A DNA stretch of 64,000 bases from Isochrysis galbana (GCA_018136815.1 CM030939.1:186001-250000), one strand, 5' to 3'. Positions 41,391 to 52,516 are shown, counted from the first letter of the stretch. Notes: generated by a model not told the origin, from the letters alone. Program-made: numbers and translations.

Positions 41391-42233
41391 ATGGCGCTGC
41401 TCGTGCTCTCTCTCTCCCTCTCTCTCTCTCCCTCCCCCTCGATCGCAGGCGGCGGCCGCACGGTGGCGCTAGCGCACGTACGGAGCGGCGCCCTTTCACT
41501 GTGCTCGTCGTCCGAGCTGCGCGCCGCCAAGGCCGCAGCAGCAGAGGCAGCCAATGCAGAGGCGCGGCTTCGTGCGATGCTCGCCGCCGCCGCACGAAAT
41601 GCCGCCGCACTCGAGCGGGAACGCGATGAGGCGGTGGGGCAGGCGGAGACGCTGCGACTCGAGCGAGACCGTGCGATCACTGATCTACAGCTCGCGAGGG
41701 AGGAGGCCGATGCTGCTGCCAGCCTCGCTGCACAGGACATTCAGGCGCTCGATGAGACCATCGCAGAGCTGCAGGCGTTGCTCGAGGCGAGCGCCGCACG
41801 CGTTGAGAATGGGGTGACGGCGAGCGCTCAGGCCGCGCTCAAGGCGGCCGAAGAGCGGGTGCGCACGCTCGAGAGCGAGCTTACAGAGGCACGCCGGCAG
41901 GCCGTATTCGCGAAAGATGAGCTTGCCGAATGGCGCGCACGGTGTGAGCTTGCTGAGGCTGACCTGGATGGGATAGAGGAGCTGCGCAACGAAATCGAGG
42001 AGTTGCGCCTGAAGATCGGACAAAGCCACCAGCATGGGCTTGCCGGGGCTGACTCTGTGCTCTCAGAGGCGGGGCGAATCTCTACGCTTGAGGCGCAGGT
42101 AGCTGATCTGCTCACAGAGGTCGATGGGCTCTCGCAGGGCAACTCCGAGCTAATGGAGATTCGGCCACAAGCAGCCAAAGCACACAAGTATAGGAGGATG
42201 CTGCAAGAGGCAGGGATTCCGCTGGATGATTAA
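41391..42233 (+). CDS. Coiled-coil protein of unknown function
   Basis: A protein of about 280 residues, nearly all predicted coiled coil from residue 40 to 245: Ala/Glu/Arg/Leu heptads such as AEERVRTLESELTEARRQAV and LDGIEELRNEIEELRLKIGQ. It ends in YRRMLQEAGIPLDD. The first 20 residues (MALLVLSLSLSLSPSPSIAG) look like a signal peptide but are encoded by a CT repeat; an alternative is that an upstream exon splices at the AG at 41447-41448, just after that tract. The upstream frame is open to 41277. No enzymatic motif is visible. Such proteins commonly act as scaffolds or tethers; nothing here says which. Confidence 0.6.
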   Translation: MALLVLSLSLSLSPSPSIAGGGRTVALAHVRSGALSLCSSSELRAAKAAAAEAANAEARLRAMLAAAARNAAALERERDEAVGQAETLRLERDRAITDLQLAREEADAAASLAAQDIQALDETIAELQALLEASAARVENGVTASAQAALKAAEERVRTLESELTEARRQAVFAKDELAEWRARCELAEADLDGIEELRNEIEELRLKIGQSHQHGLAGADSVLSEAGRISTLEAQVADLLTEVDGLSQGNSELMEIRPQAAKAHKYRRMLQEAGIPLDD

Positions 42234-42605
42234 CCTGCGCTCGCGTACACCGGGCTAAGCTGCTGGGGCACGGGCGGCGAGTGATAGGCAGAAGGGGCGG
42301 GTTGTGTGAGGTGAGCGTATGGAGCCATCTGTGATAGGACTGGGTGGCCACGCCGGCGCCCCGAGGGCCACTGCGGAGAGCTGCGAGTCGCCTGCCTCGT
42401 GCACGGAAGAGTCGCAGTGTATGCGACTATAGCTAGTAGAGCTTCACGGAGTCTTCTGCAGGTATCGATGAGGTTGCCTTTTTTGTTTACCGGCTGCCGA
42501 GCTGCCGTTGTGTCTAGAGCTTGCGTAAAAATATCGCGAAACTCGAAGCTCATCGTTGCAAAATTGCAACTTTGGGCCACCATTGGTCTGTGAACCATTA
42601 AATTT
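42234..42605. other. 3' flank of the coiled-coil gene
   Basis: No gene is seen. It ends at the 15-bp target duplication of the following element (42606-42620). Confidence 0.5.
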
Positions 42606-42620
42606 TTTGCAAGGCTTCAT

Positions 42621-44342
42621 GAAAAAAACCTTCTAATATTCTTACCGCACTCGCGGCGAATGGAACCACTACCTACTACACGTAGCACGTAGCATACTTT
42701 CTACACCCCCACTCCCCGGCCCTTCTCCCCCCGCCATAAGGCGGCTCCCCCCGTGCACTACTAGGGGGATAGGGGTGAAGGGCTTAGATATGGTCCGGTG
42801 GCCCGCGCCCCCCCCCGGTGATCTTTCCCCCCCTTCCTCCTGTGTCTCCGTCTCCGAGTGGGCGGCCGACTCTGACCCGACTTATCCTCAACCTACTTTT
42901 ATAAGTGGGGGGCAATGGGGGCCTCGCGCCCCCCTCACACCATCGCGGACACCCCCCGGGGTGGGCCCGTACAATCAACCCCAGCCCCTGCCCTTTGGCA
43001 GGGGCAGGGCACTCAACAATCTGGCCCAGACCCTTCGGGGGCGCGGCCCGCGAGCCGCACTCCCACGCCCGCGCTGGGCCTGCCCTCGAGCTGACTCCCC
43101 CTCTGTCCCTGGTCGCCAGGCATACAGGTGTCTCTGGGCGGCTCCCATGGCCAGCGAGGCGAGCGTGGGAGAGGCAGGGGGGGCCAGGGGCTGAGCCCCA
43201 GCCTCCACTGCCCCCTGAGCTGCCCTTGCTGGCCCCCTGGGAGCCCCCAAAGGGCCCCTGAGAGCAGGCCAGGGCGCGCCGCATGGCGACGCGCCGCAGG
43301 GACGACGAAGGGAGAGAGTGGAGAGAGGGAGAGGGGGGGATTTGCACACCCCCCGATGGAGTGCGGTTAGAAACAGGCCCCGTTTGCGTAAGCAAACGGG
43401 TAGGAGGCGGCCGGCGACAGGCGGGAGAGAGAAGGGAGCGGCTCAAGCTCGAGGAGAGTATCCTGAAGGTGGCACAGGCTACTCGACTCGCAGTCGTTTA
43501 TTTCTCGAGAACTGCTCACGGCGCGAGCTGGAAGGGCCGTTCTCCTTTTTTGACGAGAGGTTCCTCCCCCCCCCCGGTGCTTTTTCCCGGAGAGTCGGCC
43601 GGCGTCGACCGGTCCGCCTCAATGGGTTTTCCCTCATTTTAACTTGTGGGGAGTTAGAATGGGAGCCGGGGGCTTGCGAGGGGGGAGATGTGGAGGGGTG
43701 CATAGGTGTATGTATCTGTGGCAACAACACGCGCCAAGGTGTACGGGCAGGTGCGCTGAGGGCTGTCGTGTTAGTACCGGGCTAGTGAGAGTAGTGGTAC
43801 TAATTAATGCTCAGTTAGATTATTTTTATTATGTCCCGACTTATCCTATAAACAGGAGCGGGACTTACCAATTTTTCGGTGGGCGGAGCGAGCTCCGCCC
43901 ACCCCCTTCTCCGCGCTCTCTCTCCCCTCTCCTCCGGCACGCGCGATGGCGCGCCTGCGGCAGGCCTCCAGCTGCCCTCTAGCGGCCCCTGGAGGCTCCT
44001 GGAGGCCAGCTCAGGGGGCAGAGGAGGCTGGGGCTGGGCCCTGGCCTCCCCTGCCTCCCCCTCGCTGGCGCTCCTGAGCCTCTGGGGCCCCCACGCTGCA
44101 CCTGTCTGCCTGTCGACCAGGGGGGGAGGGGGGGTTGGAGCAATGGGCTGGTCACGAGGGGCCAGGATGGGCGAATGGGGCGATCCTGTGGGGAAGGGAG
44201 TGGGTCAGTAGGGCAGTGGCCTCCTGGCAAGCCATCAGGCGTGCCAGGAGGATGAGTGGTTCCTCCCCCATGGCAGGGGAGGAGTGCAGAGAGGGGGGGG
44301 CTCGTGCCCCCCCATGGGGCAACCAAGTATAAACTTAGTTGA
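42621..44342 (+). mobile_element. 760-bp family, copy 4, full length with a nested insertion
   Basis: The flanks are identical 15-bp direct repeats, TTTGCAAGGCTTCAT at 42606-42620 and 44343-44357. Removing the nested element at 42889-43834 and one 13-bp duplication leaves about 763 bp, matching the intact copy at 49664. The 5' half is 42621-42888; the 3' half is 43835-44342, ending AAGTATAAACTTAGTTG. Confidence 0.88.
42889..43834 (+). mobile_element. 946-bp element nested in copy 4
   Basis: Bounded by 13-bp direct repeats CCCGACTTATCCT (42876-42888 and 43835-43847), a sequence present once in other copies of the host element. It starts CAACCTACTTTTATAAGTGG and ends TTTTTATTATGT. It is rich in GGGCCTCGCGCCCCC-type inverted motifs and (GA) runs and holds no recognised coding sequence. 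Confidence 0.8.
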
Positions 44343-44654
44343 TTTGCAAGGCTTCATAGCCTATGTCCTATGTGCGAAATTCGCATACCAAAACTAGCGC
44401 TGAAACGCAGCATTATGTATTGTGGCTATTGTAGGCCCATTGGGTTCCCGTTGCGCGAGCTGGCTAGCACGCTGATGAATAGAGGAGAGGAGCGCAAAAG
44501 CTGGGCCCTCCCAAAAACCCCCTCACAATGGCCAATCTTACGCCTCTACCATCCAGCCACCTCAACAACCCACCCGCCAAAAAGAGCAAACTTACTCTAC
44601 TCCCCTACGCACTACGCACCCAAGCGCTTGCAACTAACAACAACTAACAATGGT

Positions 44655-44780
44655 TGAGTTTTTAGTTTGGTTCGCCCATGCGCCCATTGGGGGGCACGAG
44701 CCCCACCCCTTTCTCCACTCCTCACTCTCACTCCTCCCCTGCTGTAGGGGAGGAACCAGCTACCCTCCTAGCATCTAGCA
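44655..44780 (-). mobile_element. 760-bp family, 3'-end fragment (copy 5)
   Basis: Matches the end of the family in reverse: TTTGGTTCGCCCATG, GGGGGGCACGAGCCCC, CTCCACTCCTC and GGGGAGGAACCA. It is truncated after about 125 bp. A 60-residue frame just right of it (44789-44971) is unsupported. Confidence 0.6.
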
Positions 44781-45091
44781 TGCCTTGAATGGCATTCCAA
44801 AAGTGGCACTGGGAACACCTTCCGCCAAGGCTTCACTTGTTGACTGTTGAAGGGTGTGAGTGGATTTCAGCTGATGAGGTGTCGTTCCGTCAACTGTGGG
44901 ACATCAGTCGAATTGAGCCATCAAATGTCCATAGTTATTTAGGGTGTGTGCGAAAAGTTTTTTACCCGTAATGTGGCAATAACATAGATATCAGGTTCTG
45001 TGGCCCAGCCCTCTCCCGCCATGAACCGTTCCGTCCGTGCTGTAGTCGCCCTTGTTTCACGATTCCGTGTGTCCATGTCACGTGATGTCTG

Positions 45092-45258
45092 GGCGGAGGC
45101 GGAGAAGGCAATGGGGGGGATGATGGCGGCGAAGCGGGCGGAGGCGGAGAAGGCAATGGAGGAGGTGACGGCGGCGGAGAGGGCGGAGGCGGAAAAGGCA
45201 AGGGAGGGGATGACGGCGGCGGAGAGGGCGGAGGCGGAGAAGGCAATGGAGGGGATGG
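45092..45258 (+). repeat. 45-bp minisatellite, about four units
   Basis: Unit GCGGAGGCGGAGAAGGCAAT plus a GGAGGNGATGACGGCGGCGGAGAGG-like second half, encoding AEAEKAMEEVTAAER-type 15-residue repeats in the plus frame that opens at 45000. Whether that frame is a real gene is unclear. Confidence 0.75.
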
Positions 45259-45284
45259 ACTCCTCCCTCACCGCCTCCTCCATC

Positions 45285-45500
45285 TCCACCACCACCATCG
45301 CCGCCACCGCCGTCTCCGCCTCCTCCATCTCCGCCACCTCCATCTCCGCCACCTCCATCTCCGCCACCTCCATCTCCGCCACCGCCCTCGCCGCCACCGC
45401 CCTCGCCGCCACCGCCCTCTCCTCCTCCCCCCTCGCCGCCACCGCCCTCGCCGCCGCCCCCCTCGCCGCCGCCCCCCTCGCCGCCTCCGCCCTCGCCGCG
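45285..45500. repeat. CCGCC/CTCGC-rich short tandem repeat
   Basis: 9- and 18-bp units built from CGCCACCTCCATCTC and CGCCACCGCCCTCGC. Both strands stay open across it, as simple Ala/Ser or Gly/Glu repeats. No function is assigned. Confidence 0.75.
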
Positions 45501-46689
45501 CCTGCTCAGCCATTCTGTCCCCGTGGTTGGCCAAGAAAGCACCGGCAGTGCGCCCTGTCGCCTCCGAAAGTTGGGCACTCGGGCCCATCGGCGGGTGACG
45601 TTAGCGTAGTTGTCGGGGCCACACATGACCGACTACGGCGCGATGCACGCGGGCGGCGGCGGCGATTGGCGTGGCTGCAAGGGCGGCACCTTTTGAATAT
45701 GGTGCTCGGTGAGCCATTCTGACTGAGAGGATGGCCGAGAAAGCGCCGCCCGCGCGCCCGGTAGCGGTGGGAAGTTGGGTGCTTGAGTGCTTGAGCGCAT
45801 TTCGGTACCTAAACGTCGATGCGGTTTCTTCGCCAAGGCCGATATTCGATATTCGACAAGGTGTGCGAGAGTGGAGAGGGCAATTGGCTCGGCCACTCGG
45901 GCAGCATATTTTGCTAAGTTGTTCCACCGTATACCGGTTCCACCTGGTCTTGAGAGGCTTCACCCGGTACCGGTACCGGTACGGTACCGTACCTGTGGTA
46001 CTTGTACTTATTATAATACTCTAATTATAACATTAGATATACTCTTAGTGTACATACAGACAGCTTCACAATACGCAATACGCCCACCGCCCACACCGAG
46101 GGATTGCCGTCCACGCGCTCCCGCCACGCTCGCTATGAGAACTCCTCCTCCTCCTCCTCCTCCCCCTCCCCCCCTTCCTTCCTCCGTTCTCCGTTGGGGG
46201 ATCTTCAACTTCAATCTCCATCTCCATTTCCTCTTCCCACTCGAGCACAGCGCACAGCCCTCCCGGCTACCATACTGTACGCACCACCGGGTCCGGCGGA
46301 CCCGGTACCGGTCCACCGGTACCGGTACCGGTACCTGTGGAACAACTTAGATATTTTGATTTATTAATAATAATTATTAACGCTTTGCGCCGTCATTAGT
46401 CATTAGTAGAAGTAGATGAAAGAAACCCATGCGGCTTGCCCGGTAGTGGTGCCAAGCTAGCCGCTCTAGCCCTCGCTAACGAGCGGTTTACGTGAGCGTC
46501 TTGAGTTTTGTGACACTTTGGTACACATTGAAGTCGAAGAAAAAGAGTATGACTTATGGTCCAGTGTGCATAGAAGTAGGCCTTGTGAACTTAGTGAGCT
46601 GGCGTCAAGAATTTCCTCGCTATTCGATGTTTGTGCTTCGCATAAAGGGCCTCACTAAAATATACCGAAGGGGGGCCCGACAGTATTTC
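45501..46689. other. Intergenic region with duplicated blocks
   Basis: 45515-45595 and 45709-45790 are related (CATTCTG ... GGCCGAGAAAGC ... GAAGTTGGG), a diverged duplication about 194 bp apart. GGTACC-based repeats at 45968-46005 and 46300-46340 are direct repeats around a 300-bp block with a (CTC) run. No gene is supported. Confidence 0.5.
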
Positions 46690-46880
46690 TCGTCGCCGTG
46701 CCTTCGAAGGCCTGAAATGCGGTATTTTTCAAAAATTTCGCCGGAGACCCCCCCATTTTTTTTGCTGACTTGCTGATCCATGCTGTCTGAATCCATAGGG
46801 AGCTTTTATTTGGCCCCTCATTTGCTCATTGCAGCTGGTGCCCTCCGCACCCCCATAGTGAGTGACCGGGCTTGTGGTAT
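46690..46880 (-). repeat. Dispersed repeat, copy 2 of 3
   Basis: Reverse copy of 37640-37820, sharing AGGCCTGAAAT, GTATTTTTCAAAAATTTC, GGTGCCCTCCGCACCCCC and AGTGAGTGACCGGGC. No gene. Confidence 0.65.
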
Positions 46881-47231
46881 AAAAATAGTCGAACGCGAAC
46901 TCAACTCAAACTTTTTGACCGTTTGAACATAGTCAACTACCTACTACTCCCTTGAGCCCCAAAGTGCAAAGTGACCACTCTCAAAACCCCTGAAAATTTT
47001 CCTCGCGCCGCGTAAACGCGGCGCTCAACCAAGCGAAACCACGAAATGCACCCCGCGGCTGCGCTGCGAACACACCCAACTCACGGCGCGCGAAAATGAG
47101 CACCCGTCAACTACATGCTCAATGCTCCACCCCACTAAAAATATGAACGCGCGTAATTTTTTTGTACCACCTACTTGTAAACAGCAGCGGCCAGGGGAGG
47201 GAAGAGGAAAGGAGAAGGGGGGCCGCCGCGA
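46881..47231. other. Upstream region of the glycosyltransferase gene
   Basis: No gene. 46983-47110 is GC-rich; the first ATG of the downstream gene is at 47232. Confidence 0.5.
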
Positions 47232-49423
47232 ATGGCGCCGTCGAGAGGCGGAGCGCCGCTACTGCCGCTGGCGGTCCCTGCGGCGGTCCCGGCGGACCGG
47301 CGGCGGTGGGGAAGGCCGAGCGGCTCGGCCTCGAGCAGCTCGGACGGAGGGCGCACTGCCGGCTGCTCAACGGGCGCGCGGAGGAAGGGCTCGAGCTCCG
47401 AGCGGAGAGAGAGGGAGAGGCGGAAGAAGGGAGAGAGGGAGAGAGAGAGAGGGAGGGAGGGAGGGAGGGGGACGGATCGGAGGAGAGGGCGAGAACGCGT
47501 GCGTGGTCGCTTCACCGCGCTCGTCCTCGCGCTCGCTGCCCTCGCCACGCTCAGCCTGCTGTTGTTGTACACCCTCAGACTGCGCCTTTCAGCTGCAGAA
47601 GCGAGGGAGGACAAGCAGCAGCAGCCAATCGAATTCGCGGCAGAGGGAGTGCTACGCGAGGATGAGGACTTTGAGGCGGCTGCCGCCGCTGCGCGCGAGC
47701 TGATACGGCGGGGGAAGGGTGCCGATGATCGCGCTGCGAATGAGCCGGTGCGAGGGACAATAAGTGGCATATTGGAGGAGCACGTTGCCGCCGAGCTCCA
47801 GCGGCCGCAGGCTGCACCTGAGGGTGGTGCGGACGACTTCCGACGCGTTACAGCAACCGAGCTGGCGTCAGAGCGCCGCGGGCCTGCGGCAAGTGAGGGT
47901 GCTGGACGCGCGGCCCCTGAGCGTGACACAGAGGAAGAGGGCGAGGCCGACGAGGGTGAGATGCAGACCCAGTCGGCCACGGCGGGCAGTTCTGAGAGCG
48001 TTGGAGCGACTCGCGCCGCCGATAGTGCTGCACCTCACGACGACGCGCTCGACCAATCGTCGCTCCCGGCTCAGATTCAAGCCGCCGCTGCGACATCGCC
48101 CGAGGCGGGTGAGAGCTCGCAAAACAGCCGGATAGGCGAGTTCGACGAGGAGGGCGAGGAAGCGCCTGATGCTGCTTCTGCCACAGTTGTCGAGAAGGCC
48201 GCCCTTGGATCGCGAGCTTCAAACTTGCCTGTCTTGCTGCGGGACCCCGCCCAGTGCACCGCTGAGGCCCTGGGTGATGGACTCGTGGGTGGCGACGGGC
48301 GTCCGCTTGAGGTGACATTGATCACGCAAGCTTCGGGCGACCGTCTGTGGATGCTGCCCTACATCTGCGAGCGCTGGGGTGGGCCGATGGTGGTGGCGGC
48401 GCTGCTACCGTCCGGCGCTAGCGGAACAGGTTCATTACCCTGGCCAACCTCCCTGTCGCCCAACTCGACGGTGCCTCGCTGCAAAGCCTCGCTGCTCGAA
48501 CTGCGGCCGCCCCAAGCAGAGTACAAGCAGGGCATCTACCCGATCAATTGGCTTCGCAACCAAGCGATTCGATGCGCGCGGACTTCTCACTACTTGATTG
48601 CCGACGTGGACTTCTGGCCTTCCGTCGAATTGTTGCCCCTTCTCCGCTTACAACTAACCGCATGGGGTGAGCGGAAACGTGCGGTCGTCGTTCCAAACTT
48701 CCAAAGGTCGGGCCACGGCTGCCGCGCCAAAGGGCCCTATGCGTGCCGTGAGGCGCTTTCTCGCGGCGAACTCTCTATTCCCTCGACCTACACGGAGCTC
48801 GCCGCCTGTGCGCGCGAGCACATGTGCTCCGTTTTTGATTCGGAGTACAACGCCGCCGGTCAAGCATCCACTGATGTGCATGCTTGGCGCGGATTGACGG
48901 CAGGCGCCAAGATGCCTGTGCGTTGCATCACATCCACGAGGTACGAGCCTTTCGTCGTGCTCCGGCACTCGGAGGAGACGCCAAAATTCGACGAGCGCTT
49001 CTATGGCTACGGGAAAAATAAGGTGCGAGCGAGCCATGCGCTCGGGCCCCAGCGTGATCGCTCTCAAACGCGCGACGCCCCTGCGCCTCGAAGAAATTCG
49101 TGGCTAGGAAAGTTGTCCGCTCCTCTATCTCTGGCGCCACCGACAACCAAGCGTTGCGGTTGCTGCTGCTGACCATTCTGCCGTTGATTCATGTCCTCGT
49201 CACATAGGTCCAGCTCGTCGTCCACTTACGCATGGCAGGCTACGCTTTCGAAGTGCTCGGCAAGGGCTTCTTGTGCCACTTCCCCCACCCGCAATCCGCT
49301 GCGAAGCAGACGTGGTTGCACTCGAGCGCTCATGCAGCCATGGACCGTCTCTTTCGACAATTTGTGCAGGAGATGAGCGCCAAGTATGCCGACGTTAAAC
49401 CGGCAACGCCCATGTGCCAGTAA
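47232..49423 (+). CDS. LARGE-like (GT49) type II membrane glycosyltransferase
   Basis: 668 residues from exon 1 (47232-49022) and exon 2 (49208-49423). A basic cytosolic tail is followed by one membrane anchor (about residues 94-114), an acidic/Ala-rich stem, and a catalytic domain from about 355: LEVTLITQASGDRLWMLPYI, YPINWLRNQAIRCARTSHYL, then ADVDFWPS with the DxD metal/nucleotide-sugar site, and FDERFYGYGKNKV joined to RMAGYAFEVLGKGFLCHFPH. These are the landmarks of GT49 (LARGE C-terminal half, B4GAT1), Golgi enzymes that transfer glucuronic acid or related sugars. The sugar and acceptor here are unknown. The intron is GT-AG, phase 0; two acceptors six bases apart (AG at 49206-49207 or 49212-49213) keep the frame, the first giving KNKVQLVVHL. 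The first 90 residues are Arg/Glu-rich from a GA tract. Confidence 0.85.
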
Positions 49424-49648
49424 AGGGAAGTTGCTGCGTCACACAATTTTACTTTCTGCCTGTAAGTCGAGCAGAGCGCAAGTACCCGATTGCTTCATGT
49501 GCTCTGCCGATGGCATTGCATGTAGTATGCTTTGGCAATATACACATCTAGCGCGGGCCGGCTTGGGCTTGGGAGCCCACTTCTCTCAGCGACGGCGAAA
49601 TAACGTTGGTTGTAGTACACAAGTTTTCTTTGGGCGAAGCATGCGAGC
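49424..49648. other. 3' flank of the glycosyltransferase gene
   Basis: Probably 3' UTR; no gene. It ends at the target duplication GTTATCGCTAAAAA (49649-49662). Confidence 0.5.
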
Positions 49649-49663
49649 GTTATCGCTAAAAAT

Positions 49664-50424
49664 TAATTAAATTAATTAAACCTTTTAATAGTCTCACCGC
49701 ACACGCGGCCGTGGACCCTCTACTTTCTACTCACGTAGGAAACTTTCTACACCCCCACTTCCCCGGCCCTTCTCCCCCCCGCCATAAGGCGACTCCCCCC
49801 GTGCACTACTAGGGGGATAGGGGTGAAGGGCTTAGATATGGTCCGGTGGCCCGCGCCCCCCCCGGTGATCATTCCCCCCCTTCCTCCTGTGTCTCCGAGT
49901 GGGCGGCGGTCTCAGCCCCGACTTATCCTGTAAACAGGTGCGGGACTTACCTATTTTTCGGTGAGCGGAGCTCTCGCTCCGCCCACCCCCTTCTCCGCGC
50001 TCTCTCTCCCCTCTCCTGCGGCACGCGCGATGGCGCGCCTGCGGCAGGCCTGCAGCTGCCTGCTGGCGACCCCTGGAGGCTCTTGGAGGCCAGCTCTGGG
50101 GGCAGAGGAGGCTGGGACTGGGCCCTGGTCTCCCCTGCCTCTCCCTCGCTGGCGCTCCTGAGCCTCTGGGGCCCCCAATCTGCACCTGTCTGCCTGTCGA
50201 CCAGGGGGGGAGGGGGGGTTGGAGCAATGGGCTGGCCACGAGGGGCCAGGATGGGCGAATGGGGCGAGCCTGTGGGGAAGGGAGTGGGTCAGTAGGGCAG
50301 TGGCCTCCTGGCCAGCCATCAGGCGTGCCAGGAGGATGGGTGGTTCCTCCCCCATGGCAGGGGAGGAGTGGAGAGAGGGGGGGGCTCGTGCCCCCCCATG
50401 GGGCAACCAAGTATAAACTTAGTT
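49664..50424 (+). mobile_element. 760-bp family, copy 6, intact
   Basis: Flanked by GTTATCGCTAAAAA (49649-49662) and GTTATGGCTAAAAA (50425-50438), a 14-bp duplication with one mismatch. It starts with TTAATTAA repeats and CCTTTTAATAG, has a central CCTGTAAACAGG and ends AAGTATAAACTTAGTT. It has no terminal inverted repeats, no poly(A) tail and no coding sequence. Confidence 0.88.
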
Positions 50425-50559
50425 GTTATGGCTAAAAAATATCTGCCTCTTTAATGCAGGGCGAAGCCGGAAGATCGGTTGTGCATCAAAAGGTGCGCAA
50501 CTTGAACTTGCTGAGGTTCCGCTTTTTTTGTTTGCGATCCCCCGCCTGTTATGCGGTAG

Positions 50560-51533
50560 CTAAAAATAGGTGGTGGTGGGCGTGGTGGCGGCGAGGGAGG
50601 CAGGCATGGTGCCCGACTCTGCAGAGGTGGGGTTGACCCCCATTGAGACGTCCAGCGCGGGACGCACCGGAAGAGATTCTACACCTGACGAATTGGGATG
50701 GCCCATAGGGCCTGAGGGCAATGAGGAGGGTGGCAAGCCGGCGGCAGGCGCGGCTGAAGAGACGACTTCGGAGACGCTGACGGGCTGAAGCCCATCAGCA
50801 GAGGAAGGCGGGCAGGCGGGCTTGAGCGAGGGCGAGGACGGCGGCGAGAACGACATCGAGCGAGCAGCGAGAGGCGAGGGTGAGTGAGAGGAGGGCTGTG
50901 ATGGCAGGGGCTGGCGAGGAGAGGAGAGATTGTAGGGTACGAGTGTTACGAGAGCGAGAGCGACGAGAGCGAGAGCGACGGATGACGACTGCCGACAGGA
51001 CGACGGACAACGACACCCAGGAAAACACTCCGACACTCGCCCCACGACTTTCTCACGTAACTAGACTAAAATCAAACCCAAACACTCCGGCCAGACGACG
51101 ACGGACGACGATCAGAAGGCGATCTGTCGGCGATCCCGTCTGGAAGGGGAATCGCACCATAACGGAAACGAGGGGCAATCCTGCCGCACAGGATTCCAAA
51201 AGACTTATCGAATAAGACGAGAGAGATGCGGTGGGCCTAAGGGGGAGATGCGAAGAGATTGCAAATTAAACCTAATTGCAATCACTGAAGTAGATAGAGA
51301 AGCGCGGGGAAGATAGCGAATTAAACCTATTGGCGAGGCGTCTAGGAGGAAGAAGGGTGGGGAAACTTCCCTTCTCTTTCGAGAGAAAGAGAGAGGGCGC
51401 TCCACAACCCAAGATCCTATGCATCCAAGCGAAACTTTTGACCGAGAACGAGAACGAGAGAATAGAGAATTATAACGATAATACCGAACGACGAAGAGAA
51501 GCCTTACGAGTGTCGACTCGCGAATGCGACAGC
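50560..51533 (-). mobile_element. Retroelement copy: leader and gag-like ORF
   Basis: Read on the minus strand it starts TGTCGCATTCGCGA at 51533. The leader (51533 to about 51108) matches 54474-54898 at roughly 90%, and an ORF from ATG 50856 (MSFSPPSSPSLKPACPPSSA) runs 98 residues to 50560. The ORF is homologous to the start of the ORF at 56078 (Pro/Ser-rich, with a shared PPSSAxxxQP core). The first TG and the leader-then-ORF order suggest an LTR retrotransposon 5' end; no polymerase or second LTR is seen. Confidence 0.6.
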
Positions 51534-51589
51534 GGTGCGGAGGCCTGCGAGCGCTTTGGCTCCGGCGGCTTGGGGCGGCCCCGTTGGGG

Positions 51590-51665
51590 CGTCGTGACGG
51601 CGGGGGGCTGGGAGAGGGGAGCGGTCGGCGCGCGCTCCATCGCTGAAACTATAACAATTGTTTCC
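51590..51665 (+). repeat. Dispersed repeat copy (pair of 3050-3130)
   Basis: See the partner at 3050-3130: GGGCTGGGAG, GCGCGCTCCATCGCT and a variant of AACTATAACAAT. No gene. Confidence 0.6.
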
Positions 51666-51894
51666 CGGGCGCCGCTTGTATGTGTATCTGATGCTGCTGT
51701 TGTGACTAGGCGACCTCCAGACTCTAGCCGGATCGTGCCAATTATATCTTATTTGGTAAATAGTTGTACTTATAAATGGATGACCTAATATCAAGTGTCA
51801 GGGGCTTGATGGGCCTTGTATCATGATATCAGGACCTAATATTAGGCTGATGGAGCAACCAGGCCTCAGCCCCAACCTATCCATCCCGAACCGC

Positions 51895-52070
51895 CTAACC
51901 ATGTCCGCTCCGTGCCGTCGCGCTCGCCCTCGCCCAAGCCCGTCCTCCCGCCTTCCTCTGCTGAGGAGGTGGTGGTCCAGCCCGCCATTCCATCACTCCT
52001 GGCCATCTCCGGCCTGCGCCTCTCGCGCCAATATCGTCGCATATCGAGCCAGTGGTCATGCTCGATCCGT
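51895..52070 (+). repeat. Decayed gag-like leader fragment
   Basis: It starts at ATG 51901 (MSAPC) and matches 56072-56245, with frameshifts after the first codons; the nucleotide block CTGCTGAGGAGGTGGT is duplicated by three bases relative to its partners. No open frame of full length remains. Confidence 0.55.
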
Positions 52071-52516
52071 CAGAGCTAGCATATTGCTAATATTACTCGA
52101 GCTACAATTAGCACTCGTACAATCCCCCAATAGACCATGGTTCTTGTTCCAAAAATCGATATTCTAGCCAGCCATTGATACAGCTGCAATGGCCAAGCAA
52201 CAACCCGAGAACATGCGACAACACACCACCGCCGTCGCTATACAAATTCAACACTAAATTCTTTATCATGGAGCTCATGTCGATGATGGGCTCGAGGCAG
52301 CTGGCATCCAGAAGAGGTTGTCGTGCATGTGAAGCTCAAGATAGCTCAAGGCACGCTCGCACGAAGTGGATGCGGATCGGTGGCTTCCCTCACATTGCAG
52401 GGGTCGAGATAGCCTAAGGAGCAGCACGAGGTTGACGTGCTACTTCTCGTTATGGGTTCGGAGAGGAGAGTATGTCCGCTCACAGTTGCGTCACATTCAT
52501 CATCATGCAATTACGT
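52071..52516. other. 3' flank of the transporter gene
   Basis: No gene is supported on either strand; part of it is likely the 3' UTR of the minus-strand transporter gene. Confidence 0.5.

Noticed and set aside
41066-41740. Minus-strand Ser/Ala/Arg-rich frame over the coiled-coil gene
   Set aside because: Antisense shadow of the heptad-repeat sequence.
42621-44342. CRISPR-like array or integron in the repeat-rich 38-50 kb region
   Set aside because: The repeats are dispersed, long and flanked by target duplications; there is no regular short repeat-spacer pattern.
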